A stretch of 53,031 nt of DNA from Lachnospiraceae bacterium. GTDB taxonomy: Bacteria > Bacillota > Clostridia > Lachnospirales > Lachnospiraceae. Both the position numbers and the translations under genes were made by a program. The stretch is taken from assembly GCA_017479285.1 (NCBI GenBank), contig JAFVCL010000064.1, forward strand, positions 1 through 53,031, read 5' to 3'. Within the stretch, counting starts at the first letter, position 1. Each line of letters opens with the position of its first letter. Of the stretch, positions 7,119 to 15,414 are shown one piece after another. Under the pieces are notes generated by a model. It did not search any database and was not told where the DNA came from. It saw nothing but the letters and a program-made list of their open reading frames with translations.

Positions 7119-8153
7119 TTAATTTAAATAATCGCTTAGAATATCCTTTATCTCTTCCAGGGGTTTATCCGTCTTTTGACGGGTAAGCTCCATAATCCCG
7201 AGAGGGGTTATATCTATTACCTTTACAGTTACCTTATCGCCGCTTACATACTCTTCCATCGCTTCTATCAAGCGCCGTGCATCATCCTCCGGCTCCATAT
7301 TTATAAAATCGACAAGTATCATTCCGCTTATGTTTCGGAGCTTAAGCTGTATAGCGATTTCCTTTGCGGCTTCATTATTTATATCGAAGATGATCTCGTT
7401 TCTGTCTGTTTTTTTTGAAGGAGTATTCTTGCCGGAGTTTACATCTATAACAGTTAAGGCTTCGGTACGGTTGATAACAAGATAAGCGCCGCTTTTTAAA
7501 TATACCTTTTGGGATAAAGCTTCGCTTATTCTAGTTTTTAATGAATACAGTTTACTAAGGGAAAGCTTTTCATCGGTATACAGCTCCGCCCTGCATCCAT
7601 AAATCTCTTCATCCTTTAACAAAGAAAAAACTTCAGCATCCCCGGTTATTATCTTGGCAAAATCCTCCGGTGCAAAGCTTTTAAGAATATAGCTTTTCAG
7701 GGGATTATCCTTTTTAGCCAAAACCGTATAGGCGGATTTGTGCTCCCAGCCTTCAGGGATAAGTTTTTTTCCAATCTTTGCGGTAACGGAAATACGCTTA
7801 CCTTTTTGATCCTCCGAAATGATCCTTACCGGAATAAGGTCTCCCTGCTTAACCGGCATGTATCTCTCCGGAATATTGGATAACTTTATAAAGGCCTCCG
7901 TATCCTCCGAAATCCTTAAAAAGGCAGCTCCAAGCTCCTTTTTAATATTCATTATCCTTGCTATTATTATCTCATCCGCCCTGGAATCTTCGCACAGAGC
8001 CTTTATACAGGTAAGTCTACCACCGGAAAAAAGAAAAAAAGAATAGTAACCGCCTGCTTTACCGATCAACAGCCTTCCGGCTTCGGCGTTGCAGATATTA
8101 TGTAATTCATTTGAGTCAACCGTCTCCGGTCTTGTTGCAATACTTCTGCTCAT
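7119..8153 (-). CDS. Ribonuclease E/G family protein, short form without the Zn-link
   Basis: 344 residues. An S1-like region at about 30-125 precedes the catalytic DNase-I-like part. The two metal-binding Asp residues are seen in VIDVNSG (Asp237) and LVDFINM (Asp282), with NNEAAKEIAIQLKLRNISG between them and DITPLGIMELTRQK near the end. E. coli RNase E and G continue with a CPxC Zn-link for tetramer assembly. This protein stops about 20 residues after ELTRQK and lacks it. The family cleaves single-stranded RNA in rRNA and mRNA processing. It lies last in the radical SAM/HD-GYP/DUF2344 row, 72 bases after DUF2344. The ribosome binding site is poor. Confidence 0.88.
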   Translation of the reverse strand: MSRSIATRPETVDSNELHNICNAEAGRLLIGKAGGYYSFFLFSGGRLTCIKALCEDSRADEIIIARIMNIKKELGAAFLRISEDTEAFIKLSNIPERYMPVKQGDLIPVRIISEDQKGKRISVTAKIGKKLIPEGWEHKSAYTVLAKKDNPLKSYILKSFAPEDFAKIITGDAEVFSLLKDEEIYGCRAELYTDEKLSLSKLYSLKTRISEALSQKVYLKSGAYLVINRTEALTVIDVNSGKNTPSKKTDRNEIIFDINNEAAKEIAIQLKLRNISGMILVDFINMEPEDDARRLIEAMEEYVSGDKVTVKVIDITPLGIMELTRQKTDKPLEEIKDILSDYLN

Positions 8154-8197
8154 AATCCGTTTTCTGATTACTCCGAAAGAATTTTCAGAAAGAAATC

Positions 8198-8215
8198 TCC
8201 GGAAAAAATTCCGGA
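8198..8215 (-). other. Hairpin in the spacer before the RNase E/G gene
   Basis: A perfect TCCGGAA-AAAA-TTCCGGA hairpin sits between the DUF2344 stop and the RNase start. No T-run follows, so it is unlikely to be a full terminator. It could be a processing or stability element. Confidence 0.4.
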
Positions 8216-8225
8216 AGAAATCCGT

Positions 8226-8972
8226 TTATTCCTCCGTACCGATAAGTCCCATGGAAATCAGCTCCCCGACCTCATCCCTTGTGTATGTATCCGCTCTGTA
8301 GATTAAAAGAGAGTTCTCCTTTAGACTATCGTCATTAAAGCTCATAAAAAGCTCCATTAGTGAAAGAGGCTTAATATTATAACCGCTGGAAGCGTCCACA
8401 ATGATATGGAAACATTTCTCGGCAGTATCCCACTCAAAAGTATAAATCCTCTCCTTTATATCCACTTCCCTTAAACCGTTTTTTCCCTCCTTTTGAAGGA
8501 TAATCTCGGGCCGGGAAAGAAACGCATTAATAAGCTCAGTTATCCTTTGAGCATCAAATGCATTACCGGCAAGCAGGCCTGGTTCTTTTCCCTCTTTAAA
8601 GCCGATATAATACTCCGCAGCGGCTACACTGGCCATAGCGTTGCCGGATTTCGGAGGAAGCCTTTTAACAGATATTGCCTGTATTCCGGGAACGGAATTG
8701 TTATTGATCTTATCCCTTAACTCACCACAAGAAATATATGAATTCATACGGACATCCATATATTCGCCGTCACTCTCGATGCCCACACCCAGGGGCTGGG
8801 CAAAAGTTGTTATCTCGTGAGGTGAAAAACCGTTTGTGTAAGCTACATCCACCTCGGCCCGCCTTAATACCTTCTGGAAATATCTCATCACATCGAGATG
8901 ACCGATATAACGGATTGCTCCGTGCTTGGAAAACCTTACTCTGTAATCGTAATATTCTTTATTTTCCGACAT
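8226..8972 (-). CDS. TIGR03936 / DUF2344 family protein, partner of the radical SAM protein
   Basis: 248 residues. The start YRVRFSKHGAIRYIGHLDVM and the FSPHEITTFAQPLGVGIESD stretch are characteristic of this family, normally encoded right beside, or fused to, the TIGR03960 radical SAM protein. Biochemical function is not established. It is assumed to work with that protein, possibly in RNA or protein modification. Here the pair is split by an HD-GYP gene that ends two bases upstream of this start. All are on the minus strand and closely spaced, so they are probably one transcript. Confidence 0.88.
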   Translation of the reverse strand: MSENKEYYDYRVRFSKHGAIRYIGHLDVMRYFQKVLRRAEVDVAYTNGFSPHEITTFAQPLGVGIESDGEYMDVRMNSYISCGELRDKINNNSVPGIQAISVKRLPPKSGNAMASVAAAEYYIGFKEGKEPGLLAGNAFDAQRITELINAFLSRPEIILQKEGKNGLREVDIKERIYTFEWDTAEKCFHIIVDASSGYNIKPLSLMELFMSFNDDSLKENSLLIYRADTYTRDEVGELISMGLIGTEE

Positions 8973-8974
8973 AT

Positions 8975-11359
8975 TTATTTATTGTGTATCCTTATATTTG
9001 TTATAGCGCATTCATCACCGGTTATCGCAATATATAACGGACCGGTCTCTCCGAGAAGCTTTGTAACATTCTTTGCCGAAAGGCCGGCATCCTCTGTGAA
9101 TACCGTGATCATATTGTTTTTAAACTTTACGCTGACGCTGCAATCCACACCTTCTTTGTTTTTAAGTCTCCATGAATTCCAGTCTTCAAAGCTTTCGTCC
9201 TTGTTTGTATAGATAACATTCTCGGACAATTCTTCCTCATCCCAGCTCTCGCCGTCAAGTCTTATAAACGCGAATTCCCTGAAATTATTTCCGTTTACGG
9301 TTCCATCATCCGAGGTATAAATACTAAGAAAAGAACAATGCCATATAAGCCTCGAAGTCGGAAGTGACTTTGCGTGATATGTGATCTTTAAGCCATCCGT
9401 AAGCGGAATCCCCCGGGATGTAGCAGACCTCCAGGTATCAGCCTGGACATTGGGAATGTCTCCGGCGGGAACATCGATATAGCTGATCTTGTCAGCAATG
9501 CGCTTTATCACGGATTCATCTACAGTTTCCTCGGATTTTATAATATTGACATCTGTTATATGACAATTTCTGCCGGTAAGGGAAAGATACAGGAAATGTG
9601 AGTTGTCCGGAAGCGCTATTGTATGTGACACATCCTTATATCCGTCGCTTATCCTTATAACCGCATGGTCTTTTACCCTGAAGGCAACAATCTTGTAAGA
9701 TACAGTCTTTCCGGTAAAAGATTTGTCGGAAACAGTATCAATTTCCGTTTCTATCTTTCTTGCAGCCAGACATTCCGTTTTACCGTCAAAGCAGATAGTG
9801 CCGTACTCCATATAAAGCATATCCTCGATCTTTTTCTGTTCACTGTGAACTCTTGAATCAAGTGAATCGAACATGATCATGCTGGGAATATCATCGCCCG
9901 TCGGCTCATCCGATGTCTGTACGCTCTTTAATTTAATTGTAATAGGATTTTCATTGACAAAAATGCCTTCAGATACCTCCTTGCGGTAATCGGTACATAA
10001 AAGCTCATCTTTGCCTGCAAGCTCCTTTATCTCCTCATGCTCCTTCATCGAATACTCAAGATCAAGGTCGATGAGATGAACCATAAGCTTCGCGTATTCC
10101 GGATCAAACTGGTAACCCATACCCTTGACAAGTTCCTCACGGACCCTTTGCTGGGGGATAGGATCACGATAGCTTCTCTTTGAGGTCATGGCATCATACG
10201 CGTCGGCAACAGCGATAATCCTTGCTATCTCAGGGATATCCTCTCCTTTTAATCCCTCGGGGTAACCCTTGCCGTCATATCTCTCATGATGATAATTTGC
10301 CCCGATGCTCAAATAGGGGGATTGCTCAATGCTCGAAAGAATCTGCTTTCCGATAACAGGATGCGTCTTGATAATGCTGAATTCTTCTTCGGTTAGCTTG
10401 CCTTCCTTGTTGATTATGGTATCCTGAATACCGATCTTTCCAACATCATGCAGCAGCGCCGAATAGTAAACCTCTTCGACCTCCTCATCACTTTTACCGG
10501 CAAGTCTTGCGAGCTTTTCGGAATACTCGGCTACTCTCGCGGAATGACCATGGGTATACTTATCCTTGGCATCTATTGCGGCAACAAGGGCTTCTGCCGT
10601 CTCCTCAAAAAGGAGCCTTAATTTCTTCTGTTCATTTTTCAAGGCACCGATCTTTAATTCATTTGCATTTTTTACCTGATCGTTCAGATCAAGAAGTGAA
10701 AAAATGTATATTATTATTACGGTTCCGATAACAGATATATTTGTCAGCGATAATCCGTAGGCAAATACCTGGATCAGCGTAGCTGTAACGGGAATGATTG
10801 AGAATAAAAGAAGCGATATATAGATAAGCCTGCTGAGCAGTTTTCTATACTGGATAATGACCGTAAACTGTATGATAACAATGATAAGCGGAAATACATA
10901 ACTGAGAAGAAAATAAGGGGATCTCTGATATCTGTTCTGTTCATCAAAGGAATAAAACAGATGCGTAGCCACGCCGATAATAAGAAAAACCGTGCCTACA
11001 ATGAATAAAACTCCACTTATACGGAGCCTTAACGGTATTTTTTTAAGACCGCCTTCGTTTATATACAAATCCTCAAGGTACAGATTAAACATATTGATTA
11101 TAAACATGGTCATAAAATATACAAGTGGATTGCATATTCTGACCATATAATAACCAACCTCGCTTAAGTCCCCTCTGTAGATATAGGAAAACCGGTCGGC
11201 GGTAAGAAGCAGGGCTCCGCTTATATTCATCAGGATAAGCGCGATCTTTCTTCTTGTTGAAAGCACATTTGAAAGAAGAACGAAAAATGCAAGTAGTACA
11301 CATATTCCGATAAGAATAAGCATAAGATTAAGTTGTTCTTTTCTCAGGAATTCAAACAT
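8975..11359 (-). CDS. HD-GYP domain membrane protein with a C-terminal tandem repeat region
   Basis: 794 residues from the ATG at 11359 (AGAGGT six bases upstream; a TTG two codons earlier is less likely). The N-terminus has about seven membrane helices (10-225). A short coiled coil (225-250) leads to an HD-GYP phosphodiesterase domain (250-435) with intact ligands: YTHGHSARVA, ALLHDVGKIG, the HHERYDGKGYP signature and VADAYDAM. Such domains hydrolyse cyclic di-GMP. Residues 450-794 match nothing I know. They are beta-rich and contain two units, each ending in an LY-hydrophobic-TGxxCxIT[DN] motif near 590-608 and 775-791. The gene is inserted between the normally adjacent radical SAM and DUF2344 genes. 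Confidence 0.85.
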   Translation of the reverse strand: MFEFLRKEQLNLMLILIGICVLLAFFVLLSNVLSTRRKIALILMNISGALLLTADRFSYIYRGDLSEVGYYMVRICNPLVYFMTMFIINMFNLYLEDLYINEGGLKKIPLRLRISGVLFIVGTVFLIIGVATHLFYSFDEQNRYQRSPYFLLSYVFPLIIVIIQFTVIIQYRKLLSRLIYISLLLFSIIPVTATLIQVFAYGLSLTNISVIGTVIIIYIFSLLDLNDQVKNANELKIGALKNEQKKLRLLFEETAEALVAAIDAKDKYTHGHSARVAEYSEKLARLAGKSDEEVEEVYYSALLHDVGKIGIQDTIINKEGKLTEEEFSIIKTHPVIGKQILSSIEQSPYLSIGANYHHERYDGKGYPEGLKGEDIPEIARIIAVADAYDAMTSKRSYRDPIPQQRVREELVKGMGYQFDPEYAKLMVHLIDLDLEYSMKEHEEIKELAGKDELLCTDYRKEVSEGIFVNENPITIKLKSVQTSDEPTGDDIPSMIMFDSLDSRVHSEQKKIEDMLYMEYGTICFDGKTECLAARKIETEIDTVSDKSFTGKTVSYKIVAFRVKDHAVIRISDGYKDVSHTIALPDNSHFLYLSLTGRNCHITDVNIIKSEETVDESVIKRIADKISYIDVPAGDIPNVQADTWRSATSRGIPLTDGLKITYHAKSLPTSRLIWHCSFLSIYTSDDGTVNGNNFREFAFIRLDGESWDEEELSENVIYTNKDESFEDWNSWRLKNKEGVDCSVSVKFKNNMITVFTEDAGLSAKNVTKLLGETGPLYIAITGDECAITNIRIHNK

Positions 11360-11414
11360 AACCAACCTCTGATTTAAACTGCTTGAAATATTAACAGGTT
11401 ATTCGGTCTTAAGA

Positions 11415-13298
11415 TCATCTGCCGGCAAAACATATTCCTATACCGAACTGCGCACCGCCGCAGCCCGAACACATTTCCTTACAGTTTGGAGTAACCTCGC
11501 CCTTCTGGGCTCTGTGCCACTCGCGCAAAAGAAATTCCTTATTAACACCGCAGGAAAGGAAATCCCATGGGAATATCTCATCGTCGGCTCTTGTCCTGCA
11601 GGTATAAAAGTCCGGATCTATTCCATTCTCTTCAAATGCTTCAAGCCATCTGTCATGCTTATAATACTCCGTCCAGGCCTCGAAAAAGCTTCCCTTTTTA
11701 TAGACATCGGCTATAACGGCCGAAACCTTTCTGTCACCTCTTGCAAGAACTCCCTCGAGAACGCTGAGATCCGCATCATGCCAGTTATATTTAATGGATT
11801 TCTGGTTGAGCTGTTCTGTGATGGCGGTTCTGCAGGCATAAGCCTTTGTAATAAACTCATCCTTGCTGCACTGGGGCGCCCACTGAAACGCGGTAAAGGG
11901 CTTCGGGACAAAAAATGCGGTACTTACCGTAATCTGTATCTTGCCGTTTACTCTTTTTTCCTTCGGCACAACATCGAAAAATGTAGCGGCAATCTCGTTT
12001 GCAAGCTCCGCTATGCCCCTTATATCCTCATCAGTCTCGAAGGGATGACCCAGCATAAAATACAGCTTAACCTTGTTCCATCCGCCTAAAAAAGCCTCCG
12101 TGGAGCCTGCGATTATGTCATCCATCGTAAGACCTTTGTTTATAATATCCCGGAGCCTTTGAGAGCCTGCCTCGGGAGCAAAGGTAAGACTGGTCTTTTT
12201 TACATCCTGAACCTTGCTCATTACATCAAGCGAAAAGGCATCTATCCTAAGGGAGGGCAATGTAATATTCACATGTCTCTTTGAGCATTCTTCAAGAAGA
12301 AAATCCAATAATTCCGGTAATTTCGAGTAATCGCTGGAGGAAAGGGAGCTTAATGAGATCTCGTCGTATCCGGTATTTTTCATCATCTCAAGAGCATATT
12401 TTTTAAGGACCTCAACATCCCTTTCCCGTACAGGCCTGTAAAGCTCTCCCGCCTGGCAGAACCGGCATCCTCTTATACAGCCTCTCATTATTTCAAGCAC
12501 GATCCTGTCCTGTGTACATTTTATATACGGAACAACAGGCTTCAGAGGATAATAAGTATCCGAAAGGTTTTTGACAACCTCCTTCATTATCGTTTTCGGA
12601 ATGCCTTCCTCCTTCGGAGTAAAAGATTTTATTGTCCCGTCCTCATTGTAGGAAACCTCATACATGGACGGAACATACATTCCGGGGATTTTTGCTGCCC
12701 GTCTTAAAAATTCTTTACGGCCAAGTTTTTTATCCTTACAATCCTCGTAAAGATCGAGTAATTCGCGATACCTCGTTTCTCCCTCGCCGATATAAAACAT
12801 ATCAAAGAAATCCGCTATGGGCTCGGGATTGTATGTACAGGGGCCGCCACCGATAACTATATGGCAGTCCTCATCTCTGTCTTTGGATAATAAAGGAATT
12901 CCTGAAAGATCAAGAACCTGCAGAATATTTGTATAGCACATTTCATACTGAATGGTTATACCAAGAAAATCCATATTCTTAACAGGCTGCTGGGACTCCA
13001 GCGCAAAAAGAGGGATACCCTTTTCCCGCATGATCTTATCAAGATCCACCCAGGGAGAATAAACCCTTTCACACCAGACATCTTCAAAGGAATTGAACAT
13101 GTCATATAAGATCTGTATTCCAAGATGTGACATTCCTATCTCGTACACATCCGGAAAACACATTACAAAACGAACCCGAACATCGTCCGGGTCCTTGTAG
13201 ACCGAATTAACCTCGTGTCCGATATACCTTTCCGGCTTTTCTATCTTCATAAGAATATCGTCGGAAAGTGCAAGCTCAGTTTCCCAAAAATATCGCAT
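11415..13298 (-). CDS. TIGR03960-type B12-binding-like / radical SAM protein
   Basis: 627 residues. The N-terminal half has a B12-binding-like region (VRFVMCFPDVYEIGMSHLGI, DCHIVIGGGPCTYNPEP). The radical SAM core carries the cluster motif in RGCIRGCRFCQAGEL. A cysteine-rich tail (CKEMCSGCGGAQFGIGICF) closes the protein. The family is widespread in Firmicutes next to DUF2344 and RNase G genes. Its substrate is not known to me. The ATG at 13298 is preceded by AGGGA, which lies inside a hairpin (13303-13350). It is the first gene of the minus-strand row 13.3-7.1 kb. Confidence 0.92.
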   Translation of the reverse strand: MRYFWETELALSDDILMKIEKPERYIGHEVNSVYKDPDDVRVRFVMCFPDVYEIGMSHLGIQILYDMFNSFEDVWCERVYSPWVDLDKIMREKGIPLFALESQQPVKNMDFLGITIQYEMCYTNILQVLDLSGIPLLSKDRDEDCHIVIGGGPCTYNPEPIADFFDMFYIGEGETRYRELLDLYEDCKDKKLGRKEFLRRAAKIPGMYVPSMYEVSYNEDGTIKSFTPKEEGIPKTIMKEVVKNLSDTYYPLKPVVPYIKCTQDRIVLEIMRGCIRGCRFCQAGELYRPVRERDVEVLKKYALEMMKNTGYDEISLSSLSSSDYSKLPELLDFLLEECSKRHVNITLPSLRIDAFSLDVMSKVQDVKKTSLTFAPEAGSQRLRDIINKGLTMDDIIAGSTEAFLGGWNKVKLYFMLGHPFETDEDIRGIAELANEIAATFFDVVPKEKRVNGKIQITVSTAFFVPKPFTAFQWAPQCSKDEFITKAYACRTAITEQLNQKSIKYNWHDADLSVLEGVLARGDRKVSAVIADVYKKGSFFEAWTEYYKHDRWLEAFEENGIDPDFYTCRTRADDEIFPWDFLSCGVNKEFLLREWHRAQKGEVTPNCKEMCSGCGGAQFGIGICFAGR

Positions 13299-13302
13299 AA
13301 AT

Positions 13303-13350
13303 AATCCCTAAAAAATTATGTATTCATTATACCATAATATTTTAGGGATT
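13303..13350 (-). promoter_or_regulatory. 18-bp inverted repeat covering the RBS and -10 of the radical SAM gene
   Basis: The arms AATCCCTAAAAAATTATG (13303-13320) and CATAATATTTTAGGGATT (13333-13350) pair at 17 of 18 positions around a 12-base loop. The only plausible ribosome binding site (AGGGA, 13305-13309, minus) is inside the 3' arm, five to seven bases before the ATG. A consensus TATAAT (13326-13331, minus) is in the loop. As DNA it could be an operator. As RNA from a promoter further upstream it would hide the RBS. Confidence 0.6.
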
Positions 13351-13417
13351 GGGTAAAATACAATAAATTTGGAGGCAATAAATATCAAAATTTCTGCCTT
13401 GAGTTTATGGAGACTTT

Positions 13418-14704
13418 CTAACGATTGGCAAGCTCGGTGGTTATATCCTCCCAGCTCACATCCTTCTCAACCATTAGTACCATCATATGATAAAGGAAAT
13501 CGCTTATCTCATATTTTACCTCATTGGCATTGGGATTTTTTGCGGCGATAACGATCTCGGTGGCTTCCTCACCAAGCTTTTTAAGTATCTTGTCAATTCC
13601 CTTATCAAAAAGATAATTTGTATAGGAGCCTTCCTTGGGATGAATCTTGCGGTCCTTTATCACATCAAATACCTGCTCAAATACCATAAGCGGATTGTCG
13701 GGCTCCTGATAATCCTTCTTTGTGATCTCGTTAAAGAAGCAGTTTCTCGCACCTGTATGGCAGGCGGCTCCGATCTGGGAAACCTTGGCAAGTATGGTAT
13801 CCATGTCGCAGTCGGCGGTCAGGCACTTGACATACTGGTAGTGACCGCTTGTCTCCCCCTTTATCCAAAGCTCATTGCGGCTTCTGCTGTAATATGTCAT
13901 CTTGCCGGTAAGAAGCGTGTTCTCAAAGGCCTCCTGATTCATATACGCCACCATGAGTACCTCGTCCGTGCGATAATCCTGGACAACGACCGGCACAAGT
14001 CCGTCAGGTCCCAGTTTAAACATATCCCAGGTATATGCCGACTTAAGGGATACTATCGGAATATCGTTTTCAATGCAAAGATTCTTTAAAGTCCCGATTT
14101 CCGCCACATTATCATTTATCGTGTTACCTGTAACACCGCTTACCGACGGATATGCAAATATCTCCAGAAGCTTATTGAGCGCAACCTGGTTTATCTGTAC
14201 GATAAAAGGAAGTCCGGTTACGGATATCGTCTCCCTTATCTTATGAGGATTCATAAGAATAAGGGATGAAACATATTTATCTATAAGTTCGATATTCTCC
14301 GAGATAACGACCGGGTCGTTAAAGCAGGCAATAAGCTTTTCCCTGCCGAATTTTAGAGAAACCTCCTCGGTTATTTCTATGTTTGAGGGAATGTCATAAT
14401 CAAGGATTGCCTTTGCGCATCCTGCGTACAGAAGCTTTTTGATATCCTCCATGCGCTTTACATTTCCGCCGCCGATAACATCGACCTCAGATTCCCTCGC
14501 AATCTCCTTTATTGAATCGAGAGCCTCCTCGTGCTCTTCATCCGTAACGGACATATCAAAAACGATTATCTCGTCCGCACCGTTTTCCATGTATTCATGA
14601 ACCAGTCTTATGGGATCGGTTTCAACAACGGTAGTATCGTCAAGTCCCCTTACGGCAAATGTTTTATAAAGATATATGCAGGGAACAAATTTCTTAATGA
14701 ACAT
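13418..14704 (-). CDS. hisI: HisIE with an N-terminal degenerate HisA/HisF-like barrel
   Basis: 428 residues in three parts. Residues 221-325 are phosphoribosyl-AMP cyclohydrolase ([30 protein letters not shown]). Residues 345-428 are phosphoribosyl-ATP pyrophosphatase ([30 protein letters not shown]). Together they carry out steps 2 and 3 of histidine synthesis. Residues 1-215 resemble a HisA/HisF barrel: [45 protein letters not shown]. The HisF catalytic Asp in its first strand (PCLDV in HisF) is Tyr11 here, so this part is probably not a synthase. It is last in the hisZGDB row, 69 bases after hisB. There is no sign of a frameshift. Confidence 0.9.
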   Translation of the reverse strand: MFIKKFVPCIYLYKTFAVRGLDDTTVVETDPIRLVHEYMENGADEIIVFDMSVTDEEHEEALDSIKEIARESEVDVIGGGNVKRMEDIKKLLYAGCAKAILDYDIPSNIEITEEVSLKFGREKLIACFNDPVVISENIELIDKYVSSLILMNPHKIRETISVTGLPFIVQINQVALNKLLEIFAYPSVSGVTGNTINDNVAEIGTLKNLCIENDIPIVSLKSAYTWDMFKLGPDGLVPVVVQDYRTDEVLMVAYMNQEAFENTLLTGKMTYYSRSRNELWIKGETSGHYQYVKCLTADCDMDTILAKVSQIGAACHTGARNCFFNEITKKDYQEPDNPLMVFEQVFDVIKDRKIHPKEGSYTNYLFDKGIDKILKKLGEEATEIVIAAKNPNANEVKYEISDFLYHMMVLMVEKDVSWEDITTELANR

Positions 14705-14773
14705 TTAAAGCAGTCTCCTAAAATATTAATTAATTAAAAATATCTCTGAATAAAGCGGTGCTTAAATCACAGT

Positions 14774-15358
14774 CTACAGCGCTCCCTTTGTGGAAAGCAC
14801 ACCCTCAACCCTGGGTTCGGCGCTTACCGCCATATCAAGAGCCTTTGCAAAGGCCTTAAACATCGCCTCTATGACATGGTGTGCATTGCCGCCGTCCAAA
14901 ACCTTTATGTGGAGGTTCATGGCGGCGCTGTATGAAACCGCGTAAAAGAATTCGTGGACAAGCTCCGTATCAAAATCCCCCACCATGGGAGCTTTGAATT
15001 CATAATCAAAATTAAGATAGGGTCTTCCGCAAAGGTCCACCGCGCACAGCACAAGTACCTCGTCCATGGGAAGGACAAAATATCCGTATCTCTTTATTCC
15101 GGCCTTGTCACCCACCGCCTCTTTTATGGCGTTTCCAAGCACGATACCGCAGTCCTCTACGCTGTGATGTCCGTCGACCCTCAAGTCTCCGTCTATCTTA
15201 ACATCAAGGTCAAAAAATCCGTGCTTTGAAAAGCCCTCAAGCATGTGATCAAAGAATCCTATACCGGTATCGATATTATTCTTACCGCTTCCATCAAGCG
15301 AAAGCGAAAGGCTTATATCCGTTTCCTTAGTCTTGCGGTTTATCGAAGCTTTTCTCAT
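14774..15358 (-). CDS. hisB: Imidazoleglycerol-phosphate dehydratase
   Basis: 194 residues, the usual monofunctional length. Metal-binding repeats are visible: DTGIGFFDHMLEGFSKHGFFD, HHSVEDCGIVLG, and the second-half copies ELVHEFFYAVS and NAHHVIEAMFKAFAKAL. It catalyses step 7 of histidine synthesis, to imidazole-acetol phosphate. There is no phosphatase domain, so a separate histidinol-phosphatase is needed. It lies 56 bases after hisD and precedes hisIE. Confidence 0.97.
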   Translation of the reverse strand: MRKASINRKTKETDISLSLSLDGSGKNNIDTGIGFFDHMLEGFSKHGFFDLDVKIDGDLRVDGHHSVEDCGIVLGNAIKEAVGDKAGIKRYGYFVLPMDEVLVLCAVDLCGRPYLNFDYEFKAPMVGDFDTELVHEFFYAVSYSAAMNLHIKVLDGGNAHHVIEAMFKAFAKALDMAVSAEPRVEGVLSTKGAL

Positions 15359-15414
15359 ATTATTCCTTTCCGGGTTACAAGATTTTTACAATTTCTTATA
15401 TAAAGAATACCCTT

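Noticed and set aside
7093..7125. Hairpin AAATTAAA...TTTAATTT as a terminator between the recombinase and RNase genes
   Set aside because: Only A-T pairs with a bulge; too weak to claim.
11514..12089. 191-codon open frame on the plus strand opposite the radical SAM gene
   Set aside because: Shadow of the real minus-strand gene: no ribosome binding site and no recognisable protein pattern.
13487..14089. 200-codon open frame opposite hisI
   Set aside because: Antisense to a well-conserved catalytic region; composition follows the codons of hisI.
13418..14704. Frameshifted fusion of hisF and hisI
   Set aside because: One clean reading frame; the barrel keeps its pattern throughout and differs at the catalytic residue, so it is not a simple recent merge.
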